From contig CAZAEL010000019.1 of assembly GCA_964484135.1 (NCBI GenBank), positions 1-41,743 of the forward strand: a stretch of DNA of 41,743 bases. Reading direction: 5' to 3'. The translations under genes were made by a program, and so were the position numbers. This DNA comes from CAZAEL01 sp964484135. Lineage in GTDB: Bacteria; Elusimicrobiota; Elusimicrobia; FEN-1173. The notes beneath the pieces were generated by a model. The model saw nothing but the letters and a program-made list of their open reading frames with translations, searched no databases and was not told the DNA's origin. Positions 24,366 through 32,232 of the stretch are shown piece by piece. Numbering within the stretch: the first letter of the stretch is position 1; every line of letters starts with the position of its first letter.

Positions 24366-24389
24366 CAAACAACGTTTTGCGCTTAAACT
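24362..24389 (+). promoter_or_regulatory. Promoter for the FadL-like gene
   Basis: Consensus -35 box TTGACA (24362-24367), 16-base spacer, TAAACT (24384-24389). Transcription from about 24396 would give a leader of roughly 100 bases that contains the hairpin at 24421-24456. Confidence 0.6.
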
Positions 24390-24420
24390 TGGGATGTATT
24401 GGGTCTTGGCAGATAACAAG

Positions 24421-24456
24421 GGGGCCGGACGCCGGGGCATCGAAGCGTCCGGCCCC
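24421..24456 (+). promoter_or_regulatory. 12-bp leader hairpin before the FadL-like gene
   Basis: GGGGCCGGACGC (24421-24432) pairs perfectly with GCGTCCGGCCCC (24445-24456) around a 12-base loop. There is no following T-run. A second small hairpin, AGGAT-TCC-ATCCT (24482-24494), includes part of the ribosome-binding site. Both may affect mRNA stability or translation. Confidence 0.6.
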
Positions 24457-24494
24457 GACGTTGATGCGCGCCCCCATGAGGAGGATTCCATCCT

Positions 24495-25823
24495 GTGCAG
24501 ACAACACGTCTCGACGTCCCTTCCCGCCGTTCGTCCCCCTATCGGATCGTGGCCGGTTTTCTCCTGGTGGCTTCCGCCTGGCCCGCGCACCGCGCCGCGG
24601 CCGAGGGGCTGAGGCTCTACGGCATGTCGGGTGAGGCCATGTCCCGCGGAGAGGCTTTGGCGGCCAGCGTCGGCGACGCGGCCGCGGCCTGGTATAACCC
24701 CGCGGCCCTCACCCGTCTGGAGGGGGCGGACCTGTCCCTGACCCTGAACAACCTCTTCATCCGCATCGAGCACACGGACCGCCAGGGCCGTTCCGAAAAG
24801 AGCGGCCGGACCTATTTCCCCTTGTTCGGACTCTACTACGGCGTTCCCTTCGGCGGCGGAAACTTCGCCGCGGGTCTGGGGATCAACACGCCCTTCGGCC
24901 TGGCCACGGAATACAGCAAGACCGGTTCTTTCCGGTACATCACCACGGGCGGGGAGGCCACGGTGATCAACGTCAACCCGAACGTGGCCTGGCGCGCGGC
25001 CCCGTCCTTGTCCGTGGGCGCGGGGCTGGACTATTTCGTCTCCACCGTGGAGCTGGGCCAGCAGTATCCCTGGGCCGCGGTGGGGACCCAGCTGGGCCTG
25101 GCGGGGGCGGCCGCGTTCCCCGACGGATCGGCCAAGGTGGAGGGGAAGGGCGACGGCTTCGGCTTCAACGCGGGGCTGCTCTATGAGCCCGCCCCCCGGC
25201 ACGCCCTGGGCCTCACGTACCGCAGCCAGGTGGCGGTGAAATACGACGGGGAACAGGCCGAGTTCACCAACGTCCCGGCCGCGCTGGGCGGCGGCACCTA
25301 CCGCACGGGCGTCAAAACGGGACTGCGTTTCCCGGACGTGATCACCGCGGGATACGCGTACAAACCTTCGGACGAATGGGTCTGGGAGATCGGCGGCCAC
25401 TGGACGAATTGGAACGACTTCCGTTCCGTGGACGTGACCCTGGACCGGCCCACCGCCCTTTTCCCGGACAGCTCCACCAAACTGGACTGGCGGAACGGCT
25501 GGGCCGTCCACACCGGGGCCGAATACGCCTGCTCCGAAACCTGGTCCGTGGCCGGCGGGTACATGTTCACCAAGTCCCCGGTGCGCGAAGAGACCTACAC
25601 CCCTCTGATTCCGGACGGCGACCACCACGTGGTGTCCGCCGGCGTCAAATACCGAACGGGAGGTCTCACGCTCCGGCTGCCGGTGGTGGGGATTTTCCAG
25701 ACCGGCACGGGGTCCGTGGACAGCCGCACCGCGGACGCCACCGGGACCCAGGACGCGGACGGGAAATACGAGCTGCAGGGGTTTCAGTTGGGCCTGGGCG
25801 CGGAATACGCCTTCGGCGGGTGA
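24495..25823 (+). CDS. FadL/OmpP1-family outer-membrane channel
   Basis: Outer-membrane beta-barrel for hydrophobic substrates such as long-chain fatty acids or hydrocarbons. The GTG start has GAGGAGG at 24478-24484. A signal peptide ends near HRAAAEG (residue 37). The FadL-type plug region follows (SGEAMSRGEALAASVGDAAAAWYNPAAL is split here only for reading: key residues are the Gly/Arg before GDA and the YNPAAL phrase), then FGLYYGVPFG, GINTPFGL, NVNPNVAWR and LTYRSQV, and a C-terminal strand ending YAFGG. The 442-residue length fits the family. The next gene is a PilZ-aldehyde dehydrogenase, so aldehyde or alkane metabolism is conceivable; the substrate cannot be told from sequence. Confidence 0.9.
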   Translation: MQTTRLDVPSRRSSPYRIVAGFLLVASAWPAHRAAAEGLRLYGMSGEAMSRGEALAASVGDAAAAWYNPAALTRLEGADLSLTLNNLFIRIEHTDRQGRSEKSGRTYFPLFGLYYGVPFGGGNFAAGLGINTPFGLATEYSKTGSFRYITTGGEATVINVNPNVAWRAAPSLSVGAGLDYFVSTVELGQQYPWAAVGTQLGLAGAAAFPDGSAKVEGKGDGFGFNAGLLYEPAPRHALGLTYRSQVAVKYDGEQAEFTNVPAALGGGTYRTGVKTGLRFPDVITAGYAYKPSDEWVWEIGGHWTNWNDFRSVDVTLDRPTALFPDSSTKLDWRNGWAVHTGAEYACSETWSVAGGYMFTKSPVREETYTPLIPDGDHHVVSAGVKYRTGGLTLRLPVVGIFQTGTGSVDSRTADATGTQDADGKYELQGFQLGLGAEYAFGG

Positions 25824-25827
25824 TTTT

Positions 25828-25881
25828 ATGAAAGGACCGTTCAAGCGCATGAACAGCGTCGGAAAGGGGCCCCGGTCGTGA
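25828..25881 (+). CDS. Possible 17-codon small ORF coupled to the PilZ-ALDH gene
   Basis: ATG-started ORF coding MKGPFKRMNSVGKGPRS. Its TGA overlaps the GTG start of the next gene (GTGA), like other coupled genes in this window, and GGCGGG lies upstream. It may be a leader peptide that couples translation, or chance. It fills the 54 bases between the two large genes. Confidence 0.25.
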   Translation: MKGPFKRMNSVGKGPRS

Positions 25882-27866
25882 CGCCGGAGGCGCTGCGGGA
25901 ACCGTCGGAGAACCGGCGGCTGGAGCGGAAGGAGCTCCGCATCCCGGTCAAGCTCGAGGTGGTGGAAAGCAACGCCTCCTCCGCCAAGGTCTTTTTGGCG
26001 TACACCTCCAACATCAACCGCCGCGGGATCGGCCTGAACGTGTCCGCGGAAACGCCCATGTCCCTGGACTCACGCGTGGTGGTGAGCATCGACGGCCACG
26101 GGACCCGCCGCTCCTACCGGGTGCCGGCCAAGCTCATGTGGCACGCCAACTCCCAGTGCGGGCTGCAGTTCCTCGACGAGGTGGAGGACATCCATGAAAT
26201 CCTCCAGAAGCTCACCCCTCCCTTCGACCTCCCCTTCGCCAAGAAATTCTATCCCTACGTCGGGGACGAGGACGTGGACACCCAGAAGTACGAATTCTTC
26301 CCGTACGCCGACAAGTTCGTCGCGGAGTTCAAGAAGACGCGGGAATATTTGATGCAGCTCAAGCGCGGCCAGGTCCCGCCGGAAGCCGAGGCCTACATCT
26401 ACGCCCAATACGCGGTGGCCGATTCGGACCTCAACCGGGCCGCGGTCATGTCCGCCCACCGGGCCTTCCAGGAGTTCCGGCGGTTCTCCGTGGCCCGGCG
26501 GCGCAAGATCCTGGACGACATCCGCGACCTCTTGATCAAGGAAAAGCAAAACCTCATCGACCTCCTGGTCATCGAGGGCCACCCGCGCAAGCTGGCGGAA
26601 TGGGAGTACAGCGGCATGCTGGTGGCCATCTCCCGGGAATCCCTGGACCATTTCGAGAAGGAGATGATGCAGTCCGTGGGACAAAACGGGCAGGAGAGCA
26701 TCATCATGGTGCGCCGGCCCCACGGGGTCGTGTGCGTGTCGCCGCCGCGGAACGCCTCCAGCGTGGCCTTCATGGCCTGCCTGGCGCTCCTGGCCGGCAA
26801 CACCCTGGTCATCAAGCCGCCCCTGCAGATGCCCATCTCCTCGATCTACATGTGGCGGAACATCTTCGGCCGCGTGCTCAAGGCCAACGGCGCGCCCAAA
26901 GGCACGGTCAACGTGGTGGTGGGCAACTCCAAGCAGTTCCTGGAGGCGTGGCTGGAGAACCCCTGCGTGCGGTGCATCTTTTTCTTCGGCGACAGCGAGA
27001 TGGGCCTGGAGGTCGGCAAGCGGGTCTTCGAGAAGGGCAAGAAACCCATCCTGGAGCTGGCCGGAAACGACTTTTTGGTGGTGTGGAAGGACGCGCCCCT
27101 GGAGCAGGCGGCGGATTCCCTCCTGGACGCCTTCATGGGCTCCACCCAGATCTGCATGGTGCCGAAAAAGGCCCTCATCCACGAGGACGTGTACGCCCGG
27201 TTCGTGGAGATCTTCCTCAAAAAGGTCAAGACGCTGAAGGTCGGCCTGCCCTCGGACCCCGAGACCATCCTTTCGCCCGTCGGAAAAATCCCCGTCTTTT
27301 ACGAGCACCTGGAGGACGCCGTGAAGAAGGGCGCCCAGATGCTCGCGGGCGGATACCGCATCAACCACCGGGGCGAGCGGGACGAGAACGGGCTGTACAT
27401 CATGCCCACGGTGCTCGAGGTGCCGGTGGAACGGGCCTATTCCATGCGGTGCGTGGCCGAGGAAAACTTCTTCCCGCTCCTGCCCTTGATCCGGGTCAGC
27501 CCCTTGAGCGTGTCCGGGCGGAACAAGGACCACAACATCTTCGAGACCATGATGGGCCTGCTGGAGGCCAACGAGTACGGCCTGCGGATCTCCGTGTGGG
27601 TCCGGGACCCCTATTACCTGCGCAGGTTCATCGAGGACACGCACCACAGCGGGCTCCTGCGGATCAATTCGCGGCACATCAATTTCTCCCCGTACCTGTC
27701 CACCAACGGTGGCATCGGGAAATCCGGAGGGCCGTACGGGGAAATGAACCACGTCTGGCAGAAGACGTCCCACTTGCAGGGCATCAGTGTCACGCGCTTG
27801 GAACTGGAGGGATCGCCCGGAGCCCAGGTCAGCATGCTCCGCAAGGAAGGTCCGGACGAGATGTAG
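25878..27866 (+). CDS. PilZ domain - aldehyde dehydrogenase fusion
   Basis: A 662-residue protein with two recognisable parts. Residues about 12-115 look like a PilZ domain (cyclic di-GMP receptor): R13-x3-R17 is present, and the second motif reads N45-I-N-R-R-G50 where the consensus has Ser/Ala at the third place. Residues about 190-640 are an aldehyde dehydrogenase superfamily domain with Asn292 (PPRNAS), the NAD-binding turn FFFGDSEMG, Glu393 in LELAGND and the nucleophile Cys426 in GSTQICMVP, so it should be catalytic. The link at 115-190 is charged and helical. c-di-GMP control of aldehyde oxidation is the direct inference. The GTG start overlaps a small upstream ORF. The aldehyde substrate is unknown; FadL next door suggests a fatty aldehyde. 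Confidence 0.85.
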   Translation: MTPEALREPSENRRLERKELRIPVKLEVVESNASSAKVFLAYTSNINRRGIGLNVSAETPMSLDSRVVVSIDGHGTRRSYRVPAKLMWHANSQCGLQFLDEVEDIHEILQKLTPPFDLPFAKKFYPYVGDEDVDTQKYEFFPYADKFVAEFKKTREYLMQLKRGQVPPEAEAYIYAQYAVADSDLNRAAVMSAHRAFQEFRRFSVARRRKILDDIRDLLIKEKQNLIDLLVIEGHPRKLAEWEYSGMLVAISRESLDHFEKEMMQSVGQNGQESIIMVRRPHGVVCVSPPRNASSVAFMACLALLAGNTLVIKPPLQMPISSIYMWRNIFGRVLKANGAPKGTVNVVVGNSKQFLEAWLENPCVRCIFFFGDSEMGLEVGKRVFEKGKKPILELAGNDFLVVWKDAPLEQAADSLLDAFMGSTQICMVPKKALIHEDVYARFVEIFLKKVKTLKVGLPSDPETILSPVGKIPVFYEHLEDAVKKGAQMLAGGYRINHRGERDENGLYIMPTVLEVPVERAYSMRCVAEENFFPLLPLIRVSPLSVSGRNKDHNIFETMMGLLEANEYGLRISVWVRDPYYLRRFIEDTHHSGLLRINSRHINFSPYLSTNGGIGKSGGPYGEMNHVWQKTSHLQGISVTRLELEGSPGAQVSMLRKEGPDEM

Positions 27867-27891
27867 TCGCTGGGAAAGCGAGGGTGCCGCC

Positions 27892-30048
27892 GTGTTGACC
27901 ATGAACCCGTTTGCGTTGCCGCCGATTTTTTCCGCAGTTTTCATCGCCGTTTTTGGCTTGTACGTGCTTTCCAAGCATCCCGCCTCCCGCACCCACCGCG
28001 CCTATTTCTACTTCTGCCTGAGCGTCATCCTCTGGATCTTCCCCTACGCCGGGGCCTATTGCAGCACGTCCCCGGAGGCGGCGTACCGCTGGGCCCGCCT
28101 CTCGTTTTACGGCGTGGTGTTCATCCCCCTGACCAACTTCTATTTTTACGTGGTGATGCTCAAGATGCAGGACAAGGGGCGCGTCCTGGCCGGTTTTCTG
28201 GGGGTGACGCTGGCCTTCTTGGCCATCCATCACGCCACGCCCCTCGTGTACAAGGGGATGGACCGCTTTTTCTGGGGGCACTACACCCAGGCCGGGCCCG
28301 CGCACGGAGCCTTCCTCCTGTTTTGGGCCGGGGTCTGGACCTACGGGCTGCGGCACGTGTACCGCAAGATGCAGGAGCAGAAGGACGCGGGGGACTACGT
28401 GGCGTACAACCAGTCCAAGTACGTTTTCTTCGGATACCTGGGCGAATGCCTCGGCTTCGTGGACTTCCTTCCCAAATACGGCGTTTCCATCTATCCTTTC
28501 GGGTACTTCTGCGCGCTCTACTGGGTGTCCATCGTGGGGTTCGCCATCACCCATTACAACCGCCTGGGGGACATCTCGTTCCTGACCCGGCGGGTGCTCA
28601 TCGGCTCCGGCTTCTTCATCGTCATGGCGTCCCTCTTCGGCCTGGGATACACCCTTTTCGTCGAGACCCTGGACCAGGGCGCCCTCTCGGTCCAATCCCT
28701 CTTCCTCCTGATGGGCGTCTCCATGGGCCTGGGCCTGCTCTTCCAGCCCCTGTACCGCCGCATGAAGGGGCTGGTGGACCGGAGCTTTTTCCCGGAGTAT
28801 TTCGAGCGCAAGGAGAAGCTCGCCCGGCTGGGCCAGGAGATCCTGCTCTCCAAGGACCCGCTGGAGTTCGACCGCATCATCCTGGAATCGCTCGTCTCCT
28901 CCTTCAAGATCTTCAAGGCCGCGCTGTTTTTGTGGAACGACGAGGGCAGGGCCTTCCATATGAAATGCGCCACGGGCTGGGGCCTGCAGCTGTCCCAGAA
29001 CGCCGTGACCCGCATGGACTCGGGCCATCCGATCGCCGCCGGCCTGTCCGACCCGGAAACGGAGGCCATCCTTTTCGACAACCTCCGGCGGGACTTTTCC
29101 CGGGACAACCGGGAATTGCAAAGGGCGCTCCTGCAACTGGACGCCACCGCCTGCGTGCCCATCCGGCGGAACGGCCATCTGCTGGGGTTCTTCGTCCTGG
29201 GGGACAAGGAATCCGGCCTGCCCTACGGCGTCGAGGACATCCGCACGCTGAGGACGCTGGCCTCCCAGACGGCCGTGGCCCTGGAGAACATCGGTCTGGT
29301 CCGCCGCTGGGAGGAGGGCTTCAACCAGAAGAACCAGATGGAGAAGATCCTGCACCAGTACCTCAGCGCCTCGGTGGCGGACGAGGTGCTCCGCATGGCG
29401 GACCACGCCAAGGGCTGGAAGGGCGACCGCCGGTACGTGACGGTGCTCATGTCCGATCTGCGGGGTTTCACCAGCCTTTCCGACAACCACGCGCTGGAGG
29501 ATGTGGTCCGGTGGCTGAACGAATATTTCTCCGAGATGGTGGAGATCATCCTGTCCTACGGCGGCACCGTGGACAAGTTCATGGGGGACGGCATCCTGGT
29601 GGTGTTCGGCGCGCCCACGCCCCTGCCCGACCCCGAGCACCGGGCCGTGGCCTGCGCCCTGGACATGCAGACCTGCCTGAAGGGCTTCAACCGCCGCCGC
29701 ACGGCCCAGGGCCTGTCCGCGCTTGAGATGGGCATCGGCATCTGCGCGGGCGACGTGGTGGCCGGCAACATCGGCTCGGACAAGCGGCGGGAATACACGG
29801 TCATCGGCGACGCCGTCAACATCGCGGCCCGTCTGCAATCCGTGGCCGAGGGAGGAAAGATCCTGGCCAGCGCCAACGTGGTGGAGGCGGTGAAGGACCG
29901 CATGATCTGCGAGCCCATGGAACCCCTCTCTCTCAAGGGAAAGCCCCAGCCCCTGGCCGTGAGCCGCATCGTCGGCGTCAAGGGGGAGGAGTCCCGGCCC
30001 CAACCCGACGTGGTTCCCATCACCCCCATCCTGCGGGCCTTGCCCTAG
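27892..30048 (+). CDS. Membrane GAF class III adenylate/guanylate cyclase
   Basis: Predicted to make cAMP. The first 225 or so residues hold seven to eight membrane segments like the 7TM sensor module of some histidine kinases, followed by two more near 230-275, a GAF domain (about 300-470), a short helix and a class III cyclase domain (about 510-690). Metal-binding Asp in VLMSDLRGFTSLS and FMGDGILVVFGAP, the Lys of VDKFMGDG, the Asp of TVIGDAVNIAARL and the transition-state Asn/Arg of NIAARL are present; the Lys/Asp pair favours ATP over GTP. GTG 27892 is chosen for GAGGG seven bases upstream; ATG 27901 is possible. The product has 718 residues. Physical neighbours are the PilZ-ALDH fusion and, after a promoter, tpiA. 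Confidence 0.88.
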   Translation: MLTMNPFALPPIFSAVFIAVFGLYVLSKHPASRTHRAYFYFCLSVILWIFPYAGAYCSTSPEAAYRWARLSFYGVVFIPLTNFYFYVVMLKMQDKGRVLAGFLGVTLAFLAIHHATPLVYKGMDRFFWGHYTQAGPAHGAFLLFWAGVWTYGLRHVYRKMQEQKDAGDYVAYNQSKYVFFGYLGECLGFVDFLPKYGVSIYPFGYFCALYWVSIVGFAITHYNRLGDISFLTRRVLIGSGFFIVMASLFGLGYTLFVETLDQGALSVQSLFLLMGVSMGLGLLFQPLYRRMKGLVDRSFFPEYFERKEKLARLGQEILLSKDPLEFDRIILESLVSSFKIFKAALFLWNDEGRAFHMKCATGWGLQLSQNAVTRMDSGHPIAAGLSDPETEAILFDNLRRDFSRDNRELQRALLQLDATACVPIRRNGHLLGFFVLGDKESGLPYGVEDIRTLRTLASQTAVALENIGLVRRWEEGFNQKNQMEKILHQYLSASVADEVLRMADHAKGWKGDRRYVTVLMSDLRGFTSLSDNHALEDVVRWLNEYFSEMVEIILSYGGTVDKFMGDGILVVFGAPTPLPDPEHRAVACALDMQTCLKGFNRRRTAQGLSALEMGIGICAGDVVAGNIGSDKRREYTVIGDAVNIAARLQSVAEGGKILASANVVEAVKDRMICEPMEPLSLKGKPQPLAVSRIVGVKGEESRPQPDVVPITPILRALP

Positions 30049-30105
30049 GCCGGCTTTCCGAAAAAGAGCGTCTTTCCCGCAGCAAAACCCCCTCCGTCTT
30101 CCTCC

Positions 30106-30134
30106 TTGCCGAAGGTAAGGAGATATCTTAAAAT
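30106..30134 (+). promoter_or_regulatory. Promoter for tpiA-rpiB-deoC
   Basis: TTGCCG (30106-30111), 17-base spacer, TAAAAT (30129-30134). It gives a leader of about 55 bases before the tpiA ATG, which has AAGGAG at 30183-30188. The rest of the 149-bp gap 30049-30197 shows no gene or terminator. Confidence 0.6.
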
Positions 30135-30197
30135 CTAACCGTATTTCCGAGCGGTTTCGTCTCCGTTCACCCATCCTGTTTTTAAGGAGTTTTCCCT

Positions 30198-30971
30198 ATG
30201 GCGCGCCGTCCCCTCATGGCTGGCAACTGGAAAATGCACAAGACCGTGTCCGAGGCCGTGGATTTGGCCCGGAAGCTGAAGGAGGCCCTCCCCGCGGCCC
30301 CGGACCGGGAGGCGCTGGTCTGTCCGCCCTTCACGGCCCTGACCGCGGTGGCCGCGGTCTTGAAAGGGTCCGCCGTGGCTTTGGGCGCCCAGAACATGAA
30401 CGACAACCTTCAGGGGGCCTTCACCGGCGAGGTGTCTCCCGTCATGCTCAAGGACGCGGGATGCACGCACGTGATCCTGGGGCATTCGGAACGCCGCCAG
30501 TATTACCATGAGACCGACGCCCTCATCCGCAAGAAATGCCAGCTGGCGCTGGAGCAGGGTTTGACGCCCATCGTGTGCGTGGGGGAACTCCTGGAACAGC
30601 GGGAGGGGGGGCAGACCTTCTCGGTCGTGGAAAAGCAGGTGCGGGAGGGGTTGAACGGCTTCACGGCGGCGCAGGCCGCCAGGATCGTGGTGGCGTACGA
30701 GCCGGTCTGGGCCATCGGCACCGGCCGCACCGCCACCCCGGACCAGGCCCAGGAGGTCCACGCCTTCATCCGCAAGGAATTGGGGAAGCTCTTCGGCGCC
30801 GCCGCGGAAACCATCCGCATCCTTTACGGCGGGTCCATCAAGCCGGACAACATCGACGCGCTCATGGCCCAGCCGGACATCGACGGCGGCCTGGTGGGGG
30901 GCGCCAGCCTCAAGGCCGAGGATTTTCTCCGCATCGTGGGGTTCAAGACGCCCCAAAAGGTTTCCGGGTGA
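30198..30971 (+). CDS. tpiA: Triosephosphate isomerase
   Basis: Interconverts dihydroxyacetone phosphate and glyceraldehyde-3-phosphate. The 257-residue TIM barrel has Asn10 and Lys12 in GNWKMHK, His96 in GHSERR, the catalytic Glu168 in YEPVWAIGTG (start of the closing loop) and LYGGS near the end. AAGGAG precedes the ATG. The stop codon is the first part of a long inverted repeat that ends in the rpiB start codon. Confidence 0.97.
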   Translation: MARRPLMAGNWKMHKTVSEAVDLARKLKEALPAAPDREALVCPPFTALTAVAAVLKGSAVALGAQNMNDNLQGAFTGEVSPVMLKDAGCTHVILGHSERRQYYHETDALIRKKCQLALEQGLTPIVCVGELLEQREGGQTFSVVEKQVREGLNGFTAAQAARIVVAYEPVWAIGTGRTATPDQAQEVHAFIRKELGKLFGAAAETIRILYGGSIKPDNIDALMAQPDIDGGLVGGASLKAEDFLRIVGFKTPQKVSG

Positions 30972-31030
30972 TCCCACCACCCGCTTTGACCCCGCTGGGT
31001 CACTTGCAGTGACCAAGCAGGTGGTGGGAT
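30971..31030 (+). promoter_or_regulatory. Nested palindrome joining tpiA stop and rpiB start (possible RNA switch)
   Basis: The outer arms, ATCCCACCACCCGCTT (30971-30986) and AAGCAGGTGGTGGGAT (31015-31030), pair in 15 of 16 positions. Inside, TGACCC (30987-30992) can pair with GGGTCA (30997-31002), or GGTCAC (30998-31003) with GTGACC (31009-31014). The two inner hairpins use the same central bases, so only one can form at a time. The right outer arm contains the GGTGGTGGG ribosome-binding region and the first two bases of the rpiB ATG (31029-31031). Confidence 0.7.
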
Positions 31031-31475
31031 GAAGATCGCCCTGGCTTCTGACCACGCCGGATACTCGAAAAAGGGCCCGGTGGCGCGCTTCCTGCGCTCC
31101 TTGGGGCACCGGGTGCTGGACCTGGGCACCCATTCCGAGGAGTCCGTGGATTACCCGGACTTCGCCCGGGCCGTGGCCGGCCGGGTGGGCCGCGGCCGGT
31201 GCCAACGGGGCGTCCTGATCTGCGGCACGGGCATCGGCATGGCCATGGCCGCCAACAAGGTGCGCGGGGTGCGGGCCGCCGCGGTGTGGAGCCCGGAAAC
31301 CGCGCGGCTGGCCGCGGAACACAACGGGGCCAACGTCCTGTGCCTGTCCGGGAGGCTCTTCGGCGCCGGGGAACTCCGCCGCATGTTGAAGGCCTGGTTG
31401 ACCACCCCTTTCGGCGGCGGACGGCACGCGCGCCGGCTGCGCAAAATCGCCGGCCTGGAGAAACGCCGCGGGTGA
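31029..31475 (+). CDS. rpiB: Ribose-5-phosphate isomerase B
   Basis: Interconverts ribose-5-phosphate and ribulose-5-phosphate (RpiB/LacAB family). The 148-residue protein has Asp8-His9 in ASDHAGY, the DLGTHSEESVDYPD segment, the active-site Cys65 and Thr67 in LICGTGIGM, His98 in AAEHNGANVL and the sugar-phosphate-binding Arg region near SGRLFG. Its ribosome-binding region and start codon are buried in the stem of the 30971-31030 palindrome, so translation may depend on ribosomes finishing tpiA or on refolding. The Arg-rich C-terminal end is unremarkable. Confidence 0.95.
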   Translation: MKIALASDHAGYSKKGPVARFLRSLGHRVLDLGTHSEESVDYPDFARAVAGRVGRGRCQRGVLICGTGIGMAMAANKVRGVRAAAVWSPETARLAAEHNGANVLCLSGRLFGAGELRRMLKAWLTTPFGGGRHARRLRKIAGLEKRRG

Positions 31476-31493
31476 AGGACGTCCCGCCGGGGT

Positions 31494-31512
31494 CCCCCGC
31501 CTTCGGCGGGGG
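31494..31512 (+). promoter_or_regulatory. Hairpin covering the deoC ribosome-binding site
   Basis: CCCCCGCC (31494-31501), loop TTC, GGCGGGGG (31505-31512): a perfect 8-bp GC stem whose right arm is the G-rich stretch serving as ribosome-binding site for ATG 31522. Together with the rpiB palindrome it makes two such hairpins in successive genes. Confidence 0.6.
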
Positions 31513-31521
31513 GCGGTGAAC

Positions 31522-32211
31522 ATGGACCGTCGGCTGGCCTCGGTGATCGACCACACCTGCCTGAGGCCCGAAGCCTCGGCCCGCGACATTGAGCGGCTCT
31601 GCGGCGAGGCCCGGCGTTTCGGATTTTTTGCGGCCTGCGTGAACCCGGTGTACGTGTCCCTGGCCGCCCGCCTCCTCCGGGGGAGCGGGGTGCGGGTCTG
31701 CGCGACGGCGGGGTTCCCGTTGGGGGCCGGCCTGTCCGAGACCAAGGCCCTGGAAGCGCGCCGCGCCGTGGAACAGGGCGCCGACGAGGTGGACATGGTG
31801 ATGGACATCGGCGCGCTCAAGTCCGGGGACGACGCCCGCGTGGCCAAGGACATCCGGGTGGTGCGGGCCGCCACGCGGGGAAAGATTTTGAAAGTCATCC
31901 TTGAGACGGCCCTCCTGAACCGCCGCGAAAAGGTCCGGGCCTGTCTTTTGGCCCGGCGCGCGGGCGCGGACTTCGTCAAGACGTCCACGGGTTTCGGGCC
32001 GGGGGGCGCCACCGCGGCGGACGTGGCCCTCCTGCGGGACACGGTGGGCGGCCGTCTCGGCGTGAAGGCGGCGGGGGGCATCCGGGATCGGAGGACGGCT
32101 TTGGCCCTGTTGCGGGCGGGGGCCACGCGGCTGGGGACGTCGGCTTCCCTGGCCGTCTGCGGCGCGCCGGACCCGGGCCGACCGGCCGGGCGGACGATCG
32201 GTTCTAACTGA
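31522..32211 (+). CDS. deoC: Deoxyribose-phosphate aldolase
   Basis: Cleaves 2-deoxyribose-5-phosphate to acetaldehyde and glyceraldehyde-3-phosphate. About 229 residues, TIM barrel, class I aldolase. Asp91 in DEVDMVMDIG, Schiff-base Lys153 in VKTSTGFGPGGAT and Lys182 in VKAAGGIRD are in place. ATG 31522 is preferred (eight bases after the G-run); GTG 31516 two codons earlier is possible. tpiA upstream uses the triose phosphate product. Purine nucleoside phosphorylase genes lie 4.7 kb downstream, so nucleoside breakdown is the likely setting. Confidence 0.93.
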   Translation: MDRRLASVIDHTCLRPEASARDIERLCGEARRFGFFAACVNPVYVSLAARLLRGSGVRVCATAGFPLGAGLSETKALEARRAVEQGADEVDMVMDIGALKSGDDARVAKDIRVVRAATRGKILKVILETALLNRREKVRACLLARRAGADFVKTSTGFGPGGATAADVALLRDTVGGRLGVKAAGGIRDRRTALALLRAGATRLGTSASLAVCGAPDPGRPAGRTIGSN

Positions 32212-32232
32212 GAGCTTCTCGGGGGATTTCCA

